From DASUPK01 sp963728875 (GTDB lineage Bacteria; Actinomycetota; Thermoleophilia; Solirubrobacterales; 70-9), in assembly GCA_963728875.1 (NCBI GenBank), contig CAVSLJ010000002.1, positions 434,001-498,000 of the forward strand: DNA of 64,000 bases, read 5' to 3'. The stretch's first letter is position 1, and each line of letters starts with the position of its first letter. Shown one piece after another: positions 22,937 through 32,379 of this stretch. Under the pieces are notes generated by a model. The model saw only the letters and a program-made list of their open reading frames with translations. It made no database searches and was not told the DNA's origin. The position numbers and the translations under genes are program-made.

Positions 22937-24219
22937 ACCCAGGGCAGCGGGTGGCTGCGATCGCCGCCCTCGTCCTGGCGCCCGCGGTCCTGATCCTGGC
23001 CCTGGACATCGTCGTGACGGAGTTTCCGCGCGGCCTGGTCGTGCTCGGCTGCGTGGTGGTCGCAATCGGGGCCGCTCTCTACGGCCTGATGCGCACGGGC
23101 TTTCCCCGGCTGTTCGGCTTTGGCGTCGCCCTCGTCGCTCTGATCGCTCAGGGCGTGCTGCTCGTCACCGACGGTGACCACATCGTCCAGGCGGTGGCCA
23201 TCGTCCTCGGTCTGGGCGCGGCCCTCTACGCCGCGAGAACGGCCTTCCGAGTCCGGGTCCACCTGCCGCCGGCGCCCCCTCCCGCGCATCCCGTGCTGCT
23301 CTACAACCCGAAGTCGGGTGGAGGCAAGGCCGAGCGCTTCTCGCTCGCCGACGAGGCGGCCAAGCGCGGCATCGAATCCGTTGAGCTCACCAGGGGCGCG
23401 GATCTGGAGAAGCTGGTCAGGGACGCCGTTGCGGGCGGCGCCGACGCGCTGGCGATGGCGGGCGGCGACGGGTCCCAGGCGGTCGTCGCATCCATCGCCT
23501 CCGAGCTGGACCTGCCCTACGCGTGCATTCCCGCCGGCACCCGCAACCACTTTGCGCTCGATCTGGGAGTCGATCGCGATGACGTCGTCGGCGCCCTTGA
23601 CGCGCTCGTCGAGGGCGGAGAGCGCCGCGTGGACCTCGCCGAGATCAACGGCCGTGTCTTCGTCAACAACGTCTCCCTTGGGCTATACGCCGAGGCGGTG
23701 CAGCGCGACGAATACCGCGACGCCAAGATTCGGACGATCCTGAACACGGTCCCCGAGGCGCTCGGCCCTGAAAGTGAGGGGCTTGACCTCGCCTGGACCG
23801 GGCCGGAGGGCGAGCAGGAGCGGTCCGGAGCGGCCCTGTTGATCTCCAACAACCGCTACCGGCTCGGTCGCGCGGTCGGCTCGGGCACCCGGCCGAGGAT
23901 CGACGCGGGGGTGCTCGGGGTCACCGTGGCCGGCGCGCCACCGGGCGCCGGTCACGAGCAGACCGGCAAGCCTTTGCGCCAGTGGTCCGCCACCGAATTC
24001 GACGTCGAGTCGAGCCGGCCGGTCCCGGCCGGAGTCGACGGCGAGGCGATGACGCTCGAGCCGCCCCTGCGCTTCAGGATCCGCGCGGGCGCGCTGAGGG
24101 TGCGGATCGCGCCGGCCCATCCCGGCGCCTCGCCCTCGGCCGCCATCCCGGAGAGGTTCTGGGACGGCATACGGACGCTCGCCGGTGTGGCGGCAGGCAG
24201 GGCGCCCGTCGCCGCTTGA
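22885..24219 (+). CDS. Diacylglycerol kinase-like protein with N-terminal membrane segments
   Basis: A 444-residue protein. Residues about 20-115 carry four hydrophobic segments. The rest is a DAGK/YegS catalytic domain: VLLYNPKSGGGKAE (nucleotide strand and loop), ADALAMAGGDGSQAVVASI (the GGDG motif), and CIPAGTRNHFALDLG, then VNNVSLGLYAEAV. The lipid substrate is uncertain. The ATG at 22885 overlaps the previous gene by 52 bases; a GTG at 22951 would remove the overlap and 22 residues, and is an alternative. The PAP2 phosphatase downstream could act in the opposite direction on lipid phosphates. Confidence 0.85.
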   Translation: MGTPERSDRDRRSGRQLNPGQRVAAIAALVLAPAVLILALDIVVTEFPRGLVVLGCVVVAIGAALYGLMRTGFPRLFGFGVALVALIAQGVLLVTDGDHIVQAVAIVLGLGAALYAARTAFRVRVHLPPAPPPAHPVLLYNPKSGGGKAERFSLADEAAKRGIESVELTRGADLEKLVRDAVAGGADALAMAGGDGSQAVVASIASELDLPYACIPAGTRNHFALDLGVDRDDVVGALDALVEGGERRVDLAEINGRVFVNNVSLGLYAEAVQRDEYRDAKIRTILNTVPEALGPESEGLDLAWTGPEGEQERSGAALLISNNRYRLGRAVGSGTRPRIDAGVLGVTVAGAPPGAGHEQTGKPLRQWSATEFDVESSRPVPAGVDGEAMTLEPPLRFRIRAGALRVRIAPAHPGASPSAAIPERFWDGIRTLAGVAAGRAPVAA

Positions 24220-24241
24220 CCAACAACCGAAGGAGAACCCG

Positions 24242-24460
24242 ATGGACATCCTGGAGATCGAGCAGAAGGAGACACTCTCGCGCGAGGAGGCTGCGGCGAG
24301 GCTGAAGCGTTTCGCCGAGATGCTCTCCAAGAACAATGACCTGGAGTTCGAGCGGGGTGGGATGCACGTCAAGGTGCACGTCCCCGACGAAGTCCGGCTC
24401 AAGGTGGAGCTCGAGCTGGAGACCGACGAACGGGAGCTCGAGATCGAGCTCACCTGGTGA
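24242..24460 (+). CDS. Amphi-Trp domain-containing small protein
   Basis: A 72-residue protein: MDILEIEQKETLSREEAAAR, an amphipathic helix, then alternating strands (HVKVHVPDEVRLKVELELE) and a terminal E-I-E-L-T-W with tryptophan at the end. This fits the amphi-Trp family. Its role is unknown. AAGGAGA precedes the ATG. The stop overlaps the GTG start of the PAP2 gene by 4 bases. Confidence 0.8.
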   Translation: MDILEIEQKETLSREEAAARLKRFAEMLSKNNDLEFERGGMHVKVHVPDEVRLKVELELETDERELEIELTW

Positions 24461-25017
24461 GCAAGCCGTCCACCTCGACCGCCATGGAGGAGCTGCGCCG
24501 GCTGGACGCCGCCGTCTACGTGGCGATCGCCGAGACCGACACGCCCACCCTCGACCGCCTCTTCAGCCGCCTGTCGCGATCCGCCGACTATTCGAAGCTC
24601 TCGATCGCGAGCGCCGTGGTGCTGGCGCTCGGCGCGGGACCGGACGGCCGCCGGGCGGCCGTCCGTGGGATGGCAGGCGTCGCGGTGACCGCGGCGATCG
24701 TCAACCTGGCGATCAAGCCGCTGTCACGGCGTGCGCGGCCCGATCGGAAGGGGGCCTCCGTCCCGTTCGGCCGCCAGGTCAGGATGCCCGCGTCCCACTC
24801 GTTTCCCTCGGGACACACGGCCGCGGCGTTCGCGTTCGCGACTGGAGCGGGGCGGGCGCTTCCATGGACGACGCCGCCGCTGACCGTCCTGGCGACGCTG
24901 GTGGGGTACTCCCGAATCCACACGGGAGTGCATTACCCGCTCGACGTGATCGTGGGTGCCCTCTGCGGGGTCGCGCTGGCGACGGTCAGCGACAGGGCCC
25001 TGGATGAAGCTGGCTGA
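24457..25017 (+). CDS. PAP2-family membrane phosphatase
   Basis: A 186-residue phosphatidic acid phosphatase type 2 protein. The three active-site motifs are KPLSRRARP (residues about 88-96), SFPSGHTAA (about 116-124) and SRIHTGVHYPLDV (about 152-164), with catalytic histidines in the second and third. Hydrophobic segments flank them. It should dephosphorylate lipid phosphates such as PA or isoprenyl diphosphate at the membrane. It is coupled to the amphi-Trp gene and follows the lipid-kinase-like gene. Confidence 0.92.
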   Translation: MSKPSTSTAMEELRRLDAAVYVAIAETDTPTLDRLFSRLSRSADYSKLSIASAVVLALGAGPDGRRAAVRGMAGVAVTAAIVNLAIKPLSRRARPDRKGASVPFGRQVRMPASHSFPSGHTAAAFAFATGAGRALPWTTPPLTVLATLVGYSRIHTGVHYPLDVIVGALCGVALATVSDRALDEAG

Positions 25018-25034
25018 CCAGAGCGCGCCGCGGG

Positions 25035-25730
25035 TCAGAGCAGCTCGATGGTGCCCTTGACGATCAAGAGGACACCGATCACGAGCGCTCCGCGGAAGGA
25101 CAGGGTCTTCGAGTGCCGGTTGAACCAGGCCTTGAACCGGTTGACCGCGTCCGGGGTCCACTCGGGCGCAAACGTGAAGGCGAGCAGCGGCAGCTCGATC
25201 AGCGCGAGCATGATCAGGTTGAAGCCGAGAATCATCGCGACGGTGGCCGCCGTGCTCGCGTCCTTGTCGGCGATGTGGCCGAGGCCGATTATGTAGGACC
25301 CCCCGGGAAGAGTCAGCAGGGCACCGATGACGAAGGTCGTCTTCGCCGTTCCCTCACTCAGTTTCTGCTGCCACTTCGGCGGTCCCTTGTCCCTCTTCTT
25401 CTCCTCGCGCCGACGGCGGCGCTCGGCTAGGCGACCGGTCTCCTTCGGAACCCGGCTGGGGCGGATCAGGTAGGCGACGAGGAGCAGCAGGCCGCCGAGC
25501 GTGAGATCCATCGCCGGGCTGAGCGTCGACTGCGCCGTGCTGGTCGCTCCCGAGGATCCGTCAACCGCGAACACGATCACCATGCCCAGGGTGAGGCTCG
25601 TAAACAGCGCGCCGCACAGGTATCCAAGCAGCAGGCGCTTCGGGTGGTCGAGCAGCAGCATCACCGTGGTCGCCCCGAGCAGGGTCGGGTTGAACGCCGC
25701 AGTGAACGCCCAGAAGATGATGGTGTCCAT
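25035..25730 (-). CDS. GAP-family (sulfolipid-1-addressing-like) membrane protein
   Basis: A 231-residue protein with about six hydrophobic segments: FWAFTAAFNPTLLGATTVML, YLCGALFTSLTLGMVIVFAV, LTLGGLLLLVAYLIRP, then FVIGALLTLPGGSYIIGLGH and two more. A charged central loop (RLAERRRRREEKKRDKGPPK) separates two halves. The G-A-L-L-T-L-P-G-G-x-Y motif is characteristic of the GAP/Sap family, implicated in glycolipid transport in mycobacteria. The ATG at 25730 is 1 base after the ClC stop, suggesting coupling. Confidence 0.82.
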   Translation of the reverse strand: MDTIIFWAFTAAFNPTLLGATTVMLLLDHPKRLLLGYLCGALFTSLTLGMVIVFAVDGSSGATSTAQSTLSPAMDLTLGGLLLLVAYLIRPSRVPKETGRLAERRRRREEKKRDKGPPKWQQKLSEGTAKTTFVIGALLTLPGGSYIIGLGHIADKDASTAATVAMILGFNLIMLALIELPLLAFTFAPEWTPDAVNRFKAWFNRHSKTLSFRGALVIGVLLIVKGTIELL

Positions 25731-25731
25731 C

Positions 25732-27081
25732 TCAGCCCGTCGTCGCCGGGTCGGAGGACGTCTCCCGCGCATCGAGCGCCTGGACAGTCAGATAGGCCAC
25801 CACTACACCCACGATGATCAGGGGGCCCGAGCCGAGTCCGGTGTGCACGGTGAAGAGCGTGGCGAGCACGACGGCGGAAAGCGGCAATCTGAGCACCGCG
25901 ACCACCGCCGCTCCCAGGCCCACCGCCACCGCGGGCGTCAGCTCGAAACCGGGCAGCTGCGCTGCCATCAGACCGGCGGCAGCGCCGAGGAACATCGCGG
26001 GAAAGGTCGGGCCGCCTCTGAAGGTGCCGAGGGAGAGGCCGTAGGCGAGGCCCTTGAAGGCGATCAACAGGGCGAGCGCCGACAGGGACCAGGCACCGGG
26101 GTCATCCACCAGGGGACCGAGCGCGTCCTGACCCGAGAAGAGAACCTGGTTGACGCCGTGGTCGGCCGTCTGATGGAAGGCGATCCCCAGCCCCGCGACG
26201 AGCAGTCCGACGATGGGAAGCACGATGAACGGTCTGGGAGTCGCGATGCGCTGGGCCTCTCGCGCGAGGCGAAAGATCACGAAGGTGACCACCGCGATCG
26301 CGGCGGCCAGCGGGATCGTCCAGAGGAAGTCGACGAAGTCCGGCCGGGCAAAGGCCGGCAGCTGAAGTGGGCTGAGCGCGATGTCGGCCGTGCTGAGACC
26401 CGTCAGCGAACCCAGTCCGATCGAAACCAGCGAGCCGATCCCGGCGGCGAGCAAGCCCGGAATCAGGACCAGTGGCAGCCGCGATCCGCCGAGGCCGGCG
26501 GCCTCGATCAGGATCACCGCAGCGATGATCGGGGAACCGAACAGGAACGAGACGGCGGCGAAGGTGGCTGAGGTGGCCAGCAGCGTGCCGAGCTCGGGCG
26601 GCGCATCCGGGCGGATCGCCCGGACCATGAGAAATCCGATGCCTCCCCCGAGGGCGATCAGGGGCGCCTCGGGGCCGACCACCAGCCCGAGGCCGATCGA
26701 GGCGATGGCCGCAAGCACGACGCCCGGGAGGTCGACCGGCTGGGTGGGGGAGGCCTTGAGGCCCTCGGCGGGGATGTGACCTCCGTTGCCGGGCAGGCGG
26801 GTGATGGCAAAGGCGGCGATCACACCGGCGATGGCGAGCACCGGGAGGTACCACCAGAGCGGCGCACCGTGGTCATACCCGACGTCGTGGGGGATGTCGG
26901 TGAACACCCATTGCTGGATGTAGAAGATCAACTCCAGAAAACACCAGGCCACGAGCGAGGCGATCACGCCCACGATCGCCGCGAGAACGAGCACCGCGAC
27001 GAAGGATTTGCTGCGCAGCGTCGAGGCGGGGTCCGGAACCACGCCCGTGATCCAATCATCCGCCGCGGCGACGGTCATCAC
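25732..27081 (-). CDS. ClC-family chloride channel/transporter
   Basis: A 449-residue ClC protein. The selectivity and gating motifs are visible: GNGGHIPAEGLK (the G-x-G-x-x-P region), GLGLVVGPEAPLIALGGGIG, carrying the gating glutamate in the G-x-E-x-P motif, and SLGTFRGGPTFPAMFLGAAA. About 12 helical segments span the rest. Many bacterial members are 2Cl-/H+ exchangers. The second glutamate for protons cannot be assigned by eye. It is first in a two-gene operon with the GAP-family gene and divergent from the LuxR gene. Confidence 0.92.
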   Translation of the reverse strand: MMTVAAADDWITGVVPDPASTLRSKSFVAVLVLAAIVGVIASLVAWCFLELIFYIQQWVFTDIPHDVGYDHGAPLWWYLPVLAIAGVIAAFAITRLPGNGGHIPAEGLKASPTQPVDLPGVVLAAIASIGLGLVVGPEAPLIALGGGIGFLMVRAIRPDAPPELGTLLATSATFAAVSFLFGSPIIAAVILIEAAGLGGSRLPLVLIPGLLAAGIGSLVSIGLGSLTGLSTADIALSPLQLPAFARPDFVDFLWTIPLAAAIAVVTFVIFRLAREAQRIATPRPFIVLPIVGLLVAGLGIAFHQTADHGVNQVLFSGQDALGPLVDDPGAWSLSALALLIAFKGLAYGLSLGTFRGGPTFPAMFLGAAAGLMAAQLPGFELTPAVAVGLGAAVVAVLRLPLSAVVLATLFTVHTGLGSGPLIIVGVVVAYLTVQALDARETSSDPATTG

Positions 27082-27257
27082 CCGAACGGGATGACGCCCG
27101 ACACCGGGGTCTAGGTAGTCAGTACTGAGGAGACCTCAGGGAGTTCCCCGGTTGCCACCCCTCGTGCGGCGAGTAGGGTGCATGCCGACCCGCGCAAGAA
27201 TGCGCAAGAGACTGGGAGGGACCGCCGGCGCGTGTCCTCCAAGGATCGTCATAGGGC

Positions 27258-29417
27258 ATGACCTCGACTAACCGGGAAGGTGATGTGCGCGCTTTGACGC
27301 GTGAGCGAGCCGCGCCCGACGTTGGCCTCCAGACTCGCTCGGGCCTCATTCCCCGGCCCGAGCTGACCGCGCGCCTGCGCGAGGCCCGCGGCTATCCCGT
27401 TGTGCTCATCACCGCCCCGGCGGGGTATGCGAAGAGCACCCTGCTGGCCCAGTGGGCGGACGAGGATGAGCGCCGATTCACCTCGGTGACGTTGGACTCA
27501 CGGCACGACCATCCCTCGCGCCTCCTGAATCACCTCGTCCGGATGCTGGACTCCGTGAGCTCCCGCGGCCGCCCCTTCGTCGTCGGGATCGACGAAGCCG
27601 ATGCGCTTCGCACCAAGGGTGCGCTGGCGGCGCTGGGCAACCTGATTGCATCGCTCCCGCCGGAAGGCCAAATCGCCCTCGCCTCGCGGCGCGAGCTCGC
27701 TCTGCCCCTGGGCCGAATGCGCGCCCATCGCCAGGTGTTCGAGCTCACCCGGCGTGACCTGGCCATGAGCAGGACCGAGAGCGAAGCGCTCCTGAAGGCG
27801 ATCGGTCTGCGCCTCACCTCCGACGAGATCGAGGCGCTCTACGACCGGACCGAGGGCTGGCCGGCGGCGCTCTACCTGGCGGGGCTGGCGCTCGGAGACA
27901 GGAACGACACCTCGGTCGACGCGACCCACTTCGGCGGCGACGACCGCTTCGTGGCCGACTACATGCGGGATGAGTTCCTCGCGGGCGTTTCGATCGCCCG
28001 CCTCAGATTCCTGATGCGGACCTCGGTTCTCGAGACCCTCGACCCCAAGGTCTGCGACGAGGTTCTCGAGCGGACGGGATCCGGCCGGGTCCTGCGTGAG
28101 CTGGCTCGGTCCAAACTTCTACTGGAGCCGCTGGATCACGCCGACGGCACCTATCGCTACCACCCACTCTTCAAGCAGACGCTGACCGCGGAGCTCCATC
28201 GCCGGGAACCCGAGGTCGAGTCCAAGCTCCATCGCCGGGCCAGCGTCTGGTACGCGGATCACGAGCGCTTCGAGGAGGCCATCGATCACGCGACCGCTGC
28301 CGGGGATGACGGGCACGCCGCCGAGCTGATCTGGGCTCGCGCCGCGCCCTACCTGGCCGAGGGCCACACCGAGGACCTGCGCCGGTGGCTGGAGCGCTTC
28401 AGCGACCGGAAGGTCGCGCGCTCCGCTCAGCTCGCGCTCACGACAGCGCACCTGTATCTGGCGCTTGGTGACGGGAACCTTGGCGCGCACTGGACATCGG
28501 TCGCCGGTGAGGCGTTCGACGAGACCGCGCTCGACGACCCCGACCTCGAGGCCGACCTGCTCATTCTGAGGGCCACCTTGCCGGCCGCCGGAATCGGGCA
28601 GATGGGTGCCGACGCGATCCGGGCGGGCGAGCTCCATCCTCCTGAGAGTCCCTGGCGGGCGATGTCGTACTTCTACGCCGGTGTCAGCCGGCACCTCGCG
28701 GATGACACCGAGAGCGCCAGGGAGCTGCTCGAGGAGGGAGCGCGCAAGGGATCGGCGACCGCCCCGATAGCCCAGGTCTTCTGCCTCGTCCAGCTGACCT
28801 TTCTTCATATGGAGAGGGACGACCTCGGGGACGCGCTCCGGGTTGTCGCTCAGGCCAGGGAGCAGCTGGAGCGATTCCGGCTCGGCGAGTATCCGATTCT
28901 CGCCTTCTTCTTCGTCGCATCCGCGCTGACGCGCGCTCACGAGGGCCGCATCGAGGAGGCCGCCGCCGACGGCAGCCGCGCCCGGGAGATGCTCGAGGCA
29001 CTCGATGGCTTCCCCGACTGGTACCAGGGCGAAGCACGCATTCACCTGGCCCGCGCCTGCCTGCTCTTGGACGATTCCTCCGCGGCCAGCGAGTTGCTCG
29101 TCGAGGCCGCCGAGTTCGCCGGCAGGCTCGACGACGCGCCGGCGCTCAGTCGCTGGCTGTCGGAGGCGGAATCGGCGGCCGCCGCCAGGGCCGGCACGGG
29201 GGACCGATCGGAACTGACCCCGGCGGAGCTGAGAACGCTGCGATTCCTGCCGAGCCACCTCTCGTTCCGCGAGATCGCCGAGCAGAGCTTCGTGTCGGCC
29301 AATACGGTGAAGACGCAGGCGCAGGCCATCTATCGAAAGCTGGATGCCACGTCCCGAGGGGAGGCCGTCGAACGCGCACGCGATCGCGGCCTGCTTCAGG
29401 ATGTATCCCATGGCTGA
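27258..29417 (+). CDS. LuxR-family transcriptional regulator with MalT-like STAND ATPase
   Basis: A 719-residue regulator. The N-terminal NTPase has Walker A VLITAPAGYAKSTLLAQWAD (about residues 50-69) and a Walker B-like VVGIDEADAL. The middle contains TPR-like helices (about 330-630). The C-terminal GerE/LuxR helix-turn-helix reads ELTPAELRTLRFLPSHLSFR, then EIAEQSFVSANTVKTQAQAI. MalT-type proteins are switched on by small-molecule binding and ATP. The inducer is unknown. It is divergent from the ClC operon and its end overlaps the DUF2252 gene by 8 bases, so it may regulate either. Confidence 0.9.
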   Translation: MTSTNREGDVRALTRERAAPDVGLQTRSGLIPRPELTARLREARGYPVVLITAPAGYAKSTLLAQWADEDERRFTSVTLDSRHDHPSRLLNHLVRMLDSVSSRGRPFVVGIDEADALRTKGALAALGNLIASLPPEGQIALASRRELALPLGRMRAHRQVFELTRRDLAMSRTESEALLKAIGLRLTSDEIEALYDRTEGWPAALYLAGLALGDRNDTSVDATHFGGDDRFVADYMRDEFLAGVSIARLRFLMRTSVLETLDPKVCDEVLERTGSGRVLRELARSKLLLEPLDHADGTYRYHPLFKQTLTAELHRREPEVESKLHRRASVWYADHERFEEAIDHATAAGDDGHAAELIWARAAPYLAEGHTEDLRRWLERFSDRKVARSAQLALTTAHLYLALGDGNLGAHWTSVAGEAFDETALDDPDLEADLLILRATLPAAGIGQMGADAIRAGELHPPESPWRAMSYFYAGVSRHLADDTESARELLEEGARKGSATAPIAQVFCLVQLTFLHMERDDLGDALRVVAQAREQLERFRLGEYPILAFFFVASALTRAHEGRIEEAAADGSRAREMLEALDGFPDWYQGEARIHLARACLLLDDSSAASELLVEAAEFAGRLDDAPALSRWLSEAESAAAARAGTGDRSELTPAELRTLRFLPSHLSFREIAEQSFVSANTVKTQAQAIYRKLDATSRGEAVERARDRGLLQDVSHG

Positions 29418-30801
29418 TCTCCTCACCGCCGGCGAGAGCGAGGCCGCGGGCAAGGCGGCGCGCAAGCGGACGCCCCGCTCGGCGCTTGGAGGATGGGAGG
29501 CGGCTTCCGATCGAACGGATCCGGTGGAGATCCTGGTGGGTCAGGACAAGACGCGGGTCCAGCAGCTGGTACCGATCCGCCACGGTCGGATGGCCGCCTC
29601 GGCGTTCACCTTCTACCGCGGGGCTGCGGCGATCATGGCGGAGGACCTAGCCGCCGGCCCGGATTCCGGCCTGATGGTTCAGCTCTGCGGTGACGCGCAC
29701 CTGTCCAACTTCGGCGTCTTCGCCGCGCCCGACAGGCGACTGATCTTCGACATCAACGACTTCGACGAGACCCATCCGGGGCCGTTCGAGTGGGACGTCA
29801 AACGGCTAGCGGCCAGCTTCGCGATCGGCGGACGCAACCTGGGCTTCCGCGAATCCGAGCGGCGCGCGGTGCTTGCCGAGGCGGGCGGCGAGTACCGGCG
29901 CGAGATGCGCAGGCTGGCGGCCATGCGCACGCTCGAGGTCTGGTACGAGCGCATGGACGTCGACGCCATCGAGCGCTACCGGTCGCAGATGTCCCGCAAG
30001 ACGGCGAAGCGCTATGAAAAGCAGCGAGCCAAGGCGGAGAGCAAGAACAGCATGCGGGCCTTCGCCCGGCTGACGCAGTCGGACGGGGGAGAGGCCCGGA
30101 TCGTCAGCGACCCGCCCCTGATCGTTCCGATCGCGGAGATGTTGGAGGGCGTTGACCCCAAGATGATCGAGAAGCGGCTCCGCGAGGTCTACTCCGCCTA
30201 CGTGCGATCGCTCGACCGGGATGTGCGGCAGCTGGTCGAGCGCTACCGCTTCGTGGACATCGCTCACAAGGTCGTCGGAGTGGGGAGTGTCGGGACCCGT
30301 GCCTGGATCCTGCTCCTGCTCGGCCGCGACTCGCACGATCCCCTGTTCCTGCAGGCGAAGGAGGCCCAGGCTTCGGTGCTCGAGCCCTTCACCGGCGCGG
30401 GGCCGTTCAAGCAGCAGGGAAGGCGCGTCGTGGAAGGGCAGCGCCTGATGCAGGCCGCCAGCGACATCTTCCTGGGCTGGACCACGGCGAAGGGGGTGGA
30501 CGGGAAGCAGCGGGACTTCTACGTCCGCCAGCTCTGGGACGGCAAGGGCTCGGCGGAGATCGAGCGGATGAACCCCACGACCATGGGCCTGTACGCGAAG
30601 CTCTGCGGGTGGACCCTCGCCCGGGCCCACGCCCGCTCGGGCGACCGCTTTGCGATCGCCGCCTACCTCGGCAAGGGAGAGAGCTTCGACCGGGCCATCA
30701 GCGACTTCGCCGAGATCTACGCGGATCAGAACGACCGCGACTTCAAGGAGTTCACGCAGGCGATCTCCAAGAATCGGCTCGAGGCCATCACCGGGATCTG
30801 A
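29410..30801 (+). CDS. DUF2252 family protein (kinase-like fold)
   Basis: A 463-residue protein of the DUF2252 family. Characteristic blocks are VPIRHGRMAASAFTFYRGAA (residues about 53-72), VQLCGDAHLSNFGVFAAPDR with the G-D-x-H-x-x-N catalytic-like motif of aminoglycoside-phosphotransferase-type folds, and FDINDFDETHPGPFEWDVKR, which resembles a metal-binding D-F-D. This suggests a small-molecule phosphotransferase, but no substrate is known. The ATG lies inside the end of the LuxR gene (ATGGCTGA overlap), indicating coupling. Confidence 0.88.
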   Translation: MADLLTAGESEAAGKAARKRTPRSALGGWEAASDRTDPVEILVGQDKTRVQQLVPIRHGRMAASAFTFYRGAAAIMAEDLAAGPDSGLMVQLCGDAHLSNFGVFAAPDRRLIFDINDFDETHPGPFEWDVKRLAASFAIGGRNLGFRESERRAVLAEAGGEYRREMRRLAAMRTLEVWYERMDVDAIERYRSQMSRKTAKRYEKQRAKAESKNSMRAFARLTQSDGGEARIVSDPPLIVPIAEMLEGVDPKMIEKRLREVYSAYVRSLDRDVRQLVERYRFVDIAHKVVGVGSVGTRAWILLLLGRDSHDPLFLQAKEAQASVLEPFTGAGPFKQQGRRVVEGQRLMQAASDIFLGWTTAKGVDGKQRDFYVRQLWDGKGSAEIERMNPTTMGLYAKLCGWTLARAHARSGDRFAIAAYLGKGESFDRAISDFAEIYADQNDRDFKEFTQAISKNRLEAITGI

Positions 30802-31960
30802 TCTCGGCCGCACGTCGCTCCAGGAAGCGCCGTTCCGGATCCGAGTGCACGAGCTCGAGCGCCCGCTCATAGGCCGCCAGGGCTTCGTCGTCCCGGCCGA
30901 GGCGGCCCAGCAGCTCCGCGCGGGTGCTGTGCAGATAGTGGTAGCCCTGCAGGTCGAGGCCGTCGGCCAGCTGCAGCGCGGCGGCCGGGTCGCCGGCCTC
31001 GGCGATGGCGGCGGCCCTGTTCAGCTCCACGACCGGTGATCCCGTCAGCCGCGCGAGCTCCCCATAGAGCGCGGCGATCTGCGGCCAGTCCACCTCCTCT
31101 TCCGTATGCAGAATGGCGATCGCGGCCTGCAGCACATACGGGCCACGACCGCCGAGAGCCATCGCGCGATCCAGCGCCGTCCGGCCCCGCCCGATCTCCT
31201 CGTCGTCCCAGAGCGAGCGATTCTGATCGGCGAGCAGGACCAGCTCGCCCTCCGCGAACCGCGCCTCGCTGCGAGCTTCGTTGGCCAGCATGAGCGCGAG
31301 GAGCCCGAACACCTCCGGCTCGTCCGGCATCAGCTCGGCCAGCGCCCGGTCGATCCGGATCGCCTCCGCGGCGAGGTCCCCGCGCCCGCCGTAGCCCTCG
31401 TTGAAGATCAGATAGATCACCGCCAGCACGGCGGCGAGCCGGTCGGGAAGAAGGTGGGGAGGAGGCACGCGGAACGGGATCCCGGCCGCCTCGATCTTGT
31501 GCTTCGCGCGGACCAGCCGCTTGGCCATCGTCTCCTTCGGGACGAGAAAGGCGCGGGCGATCTCCTCCGTGGTCAGGCCGCCGAGCGTCCGCAGCGTCAG
31601 CGCAACCTGGCCTTCGAGCGCCAGGGCGGGGTGGCAGCAGGTGAAGAGCAGCTCGAGGCGCTCGTCGGGAATGGTGGTCCCATCCATTTCGTCCTCCGTG
31701 GCCTCCGGCACGTCGAGCAGGCGCGTCTTCTCGGCGAGGGTGCGGTCCCGCCGGATCCGGTCGATGGCCCGGTTGCGGGCGGTCGTCACCAGCCAGGCCC
31801 TGGGGTTGTCAGGCGTCCCCTCGCGGGGCCAGCGCTCCGCCGCGACCGCGAACGCCTCCTGAGCGGCCTCCTCGGCGAGCTCGAAGCTGCCGAGGAAGCC
31901 GATCAGGCTGGCGAGGACGCGGCCCCATTCGTCTCGGAAGACCTGCTCGAGGATCGCTAT
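30788..31960 (-). CDS. ECF sigma factor with C-terminal TPR-like domain (ECF42 type); non-canonical start
   Basis: Region 2 reads VFRDEWGRVLASLIGFLGSF, then WPREGTPDNPRAWLVTTARN; region 4 reads LGGLTTEEIARAFLVPKETM. The C-terminal 200 residues form helical repeats (for example PDEPEVFGLLALMLANEARS). This matches ECF42 sigma factors, which carry this extension and sit beside DGPF/YciI genes, as here. Homology begins right after the YciI stop, but no in-frame ATG, GTG or TTG exists before the GTG at 31789, which would delete most of region 2. The ATA at 31960-31958 overlaps the YciI TAG and is the best-placed start (390 residues). This start is inferred. Confidence 0.82.
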   Translation of the reverse strand: MAILEQVFRDEWGRVLASLIGFLGSFELAEEAAQEAFAVAAERWPREGTPDNPRAWLVTTARNRAIDRIRRDRTLAEKTRLLDVPEATEDEMDGTTIPDERLELLFTCCHPALALEGQVALTLRTLGGLTTEEIARAFLVPKETMAKRLVRAKHKIEAAGIPFRVPPPHLLPDRLAAVLAVIYLIFNEGYGGRGDLAAEAIRIDRALAELMPDEPEVFGLLALMLANEARSEARFAEGELVLLADQNRSLWDDEEIGRGRTALDRAMALGGRGPYVLQAAIAILHTEEEVDWPQIAALYGELARLTGSPVVELNRAAAIAEAGDPAAALQLADGLDLQGYHYLHSTRAELLGRLGRDDEALAAYERALELVHSDPERRFLERRAAEIRSR

Positions 31961-32316
31961 CCCCCGTGGACAGGCCGGATCTCGATCGCGCCGCCCAGGC
32001 GGGCCGCCGGGATCCGCGCCGCCAACTCGATGGCGGCGTCAAGGTCGTCGGCCTCATAGGTGAGCCAGCCGCCGAGCGCCTCCTTGACGGACACGAACGG
32101 CCCATCGGTGGTCAGCGTCTTGTCGTCCTCGACGCGAACGGTGGTCGCGGTCTCCGGCGAATCCAGCCGCACGTCGTTCGGCGTGACGCCGGGGGTTTCG
32201 TTGACCGCCATGTAGTCGGTGTAGACCTGCTTCCGCTCGTCCTCTGAGAGCTTTTCCCAGGCCTCATTGCCGGGGACCGCGCCGGCCCCCTGATGGATCA
32301 GCAGCACGTACTTCAT
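31957..32316 (-). CDS. YciI-like / DGPF-domain protein
   Basis: A 119-residue ferredoxin-like alpha/beta protein: KYVLLIHQGAGAVPGNEAWE, then the DGPF motif at 71-74 in TTDGPFVSVKEALGGWLTYE, and AARLGGAIEIRPVHGG. DGPF proteins accompany ECF42-type sigma factors and are thought to be their signalling partners, possibly binding a small molecule. The TAG stop overlaps the presumed ATA start of the sigma factor. A GGAGG precedes the ATG. Confidence 0.9.
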   Translation of the reverse strand: MKYVLLIHQGAGAVPGNEAWEKLSEDERKQVYTDYMAVNETPGVTPNDVRLDSPETATTVRVEDDKTLTTDGPFVSVKEALGGWLTYEADDLDAAIELAARIPAARLGGAIEIRPVHGG

Positions 32317-32379
32317 GGCTACCTCCTTGTTGAGAGTGTCGCCTCAGAGACGAACGGAGGATCGCGAAATGGACAGCCC

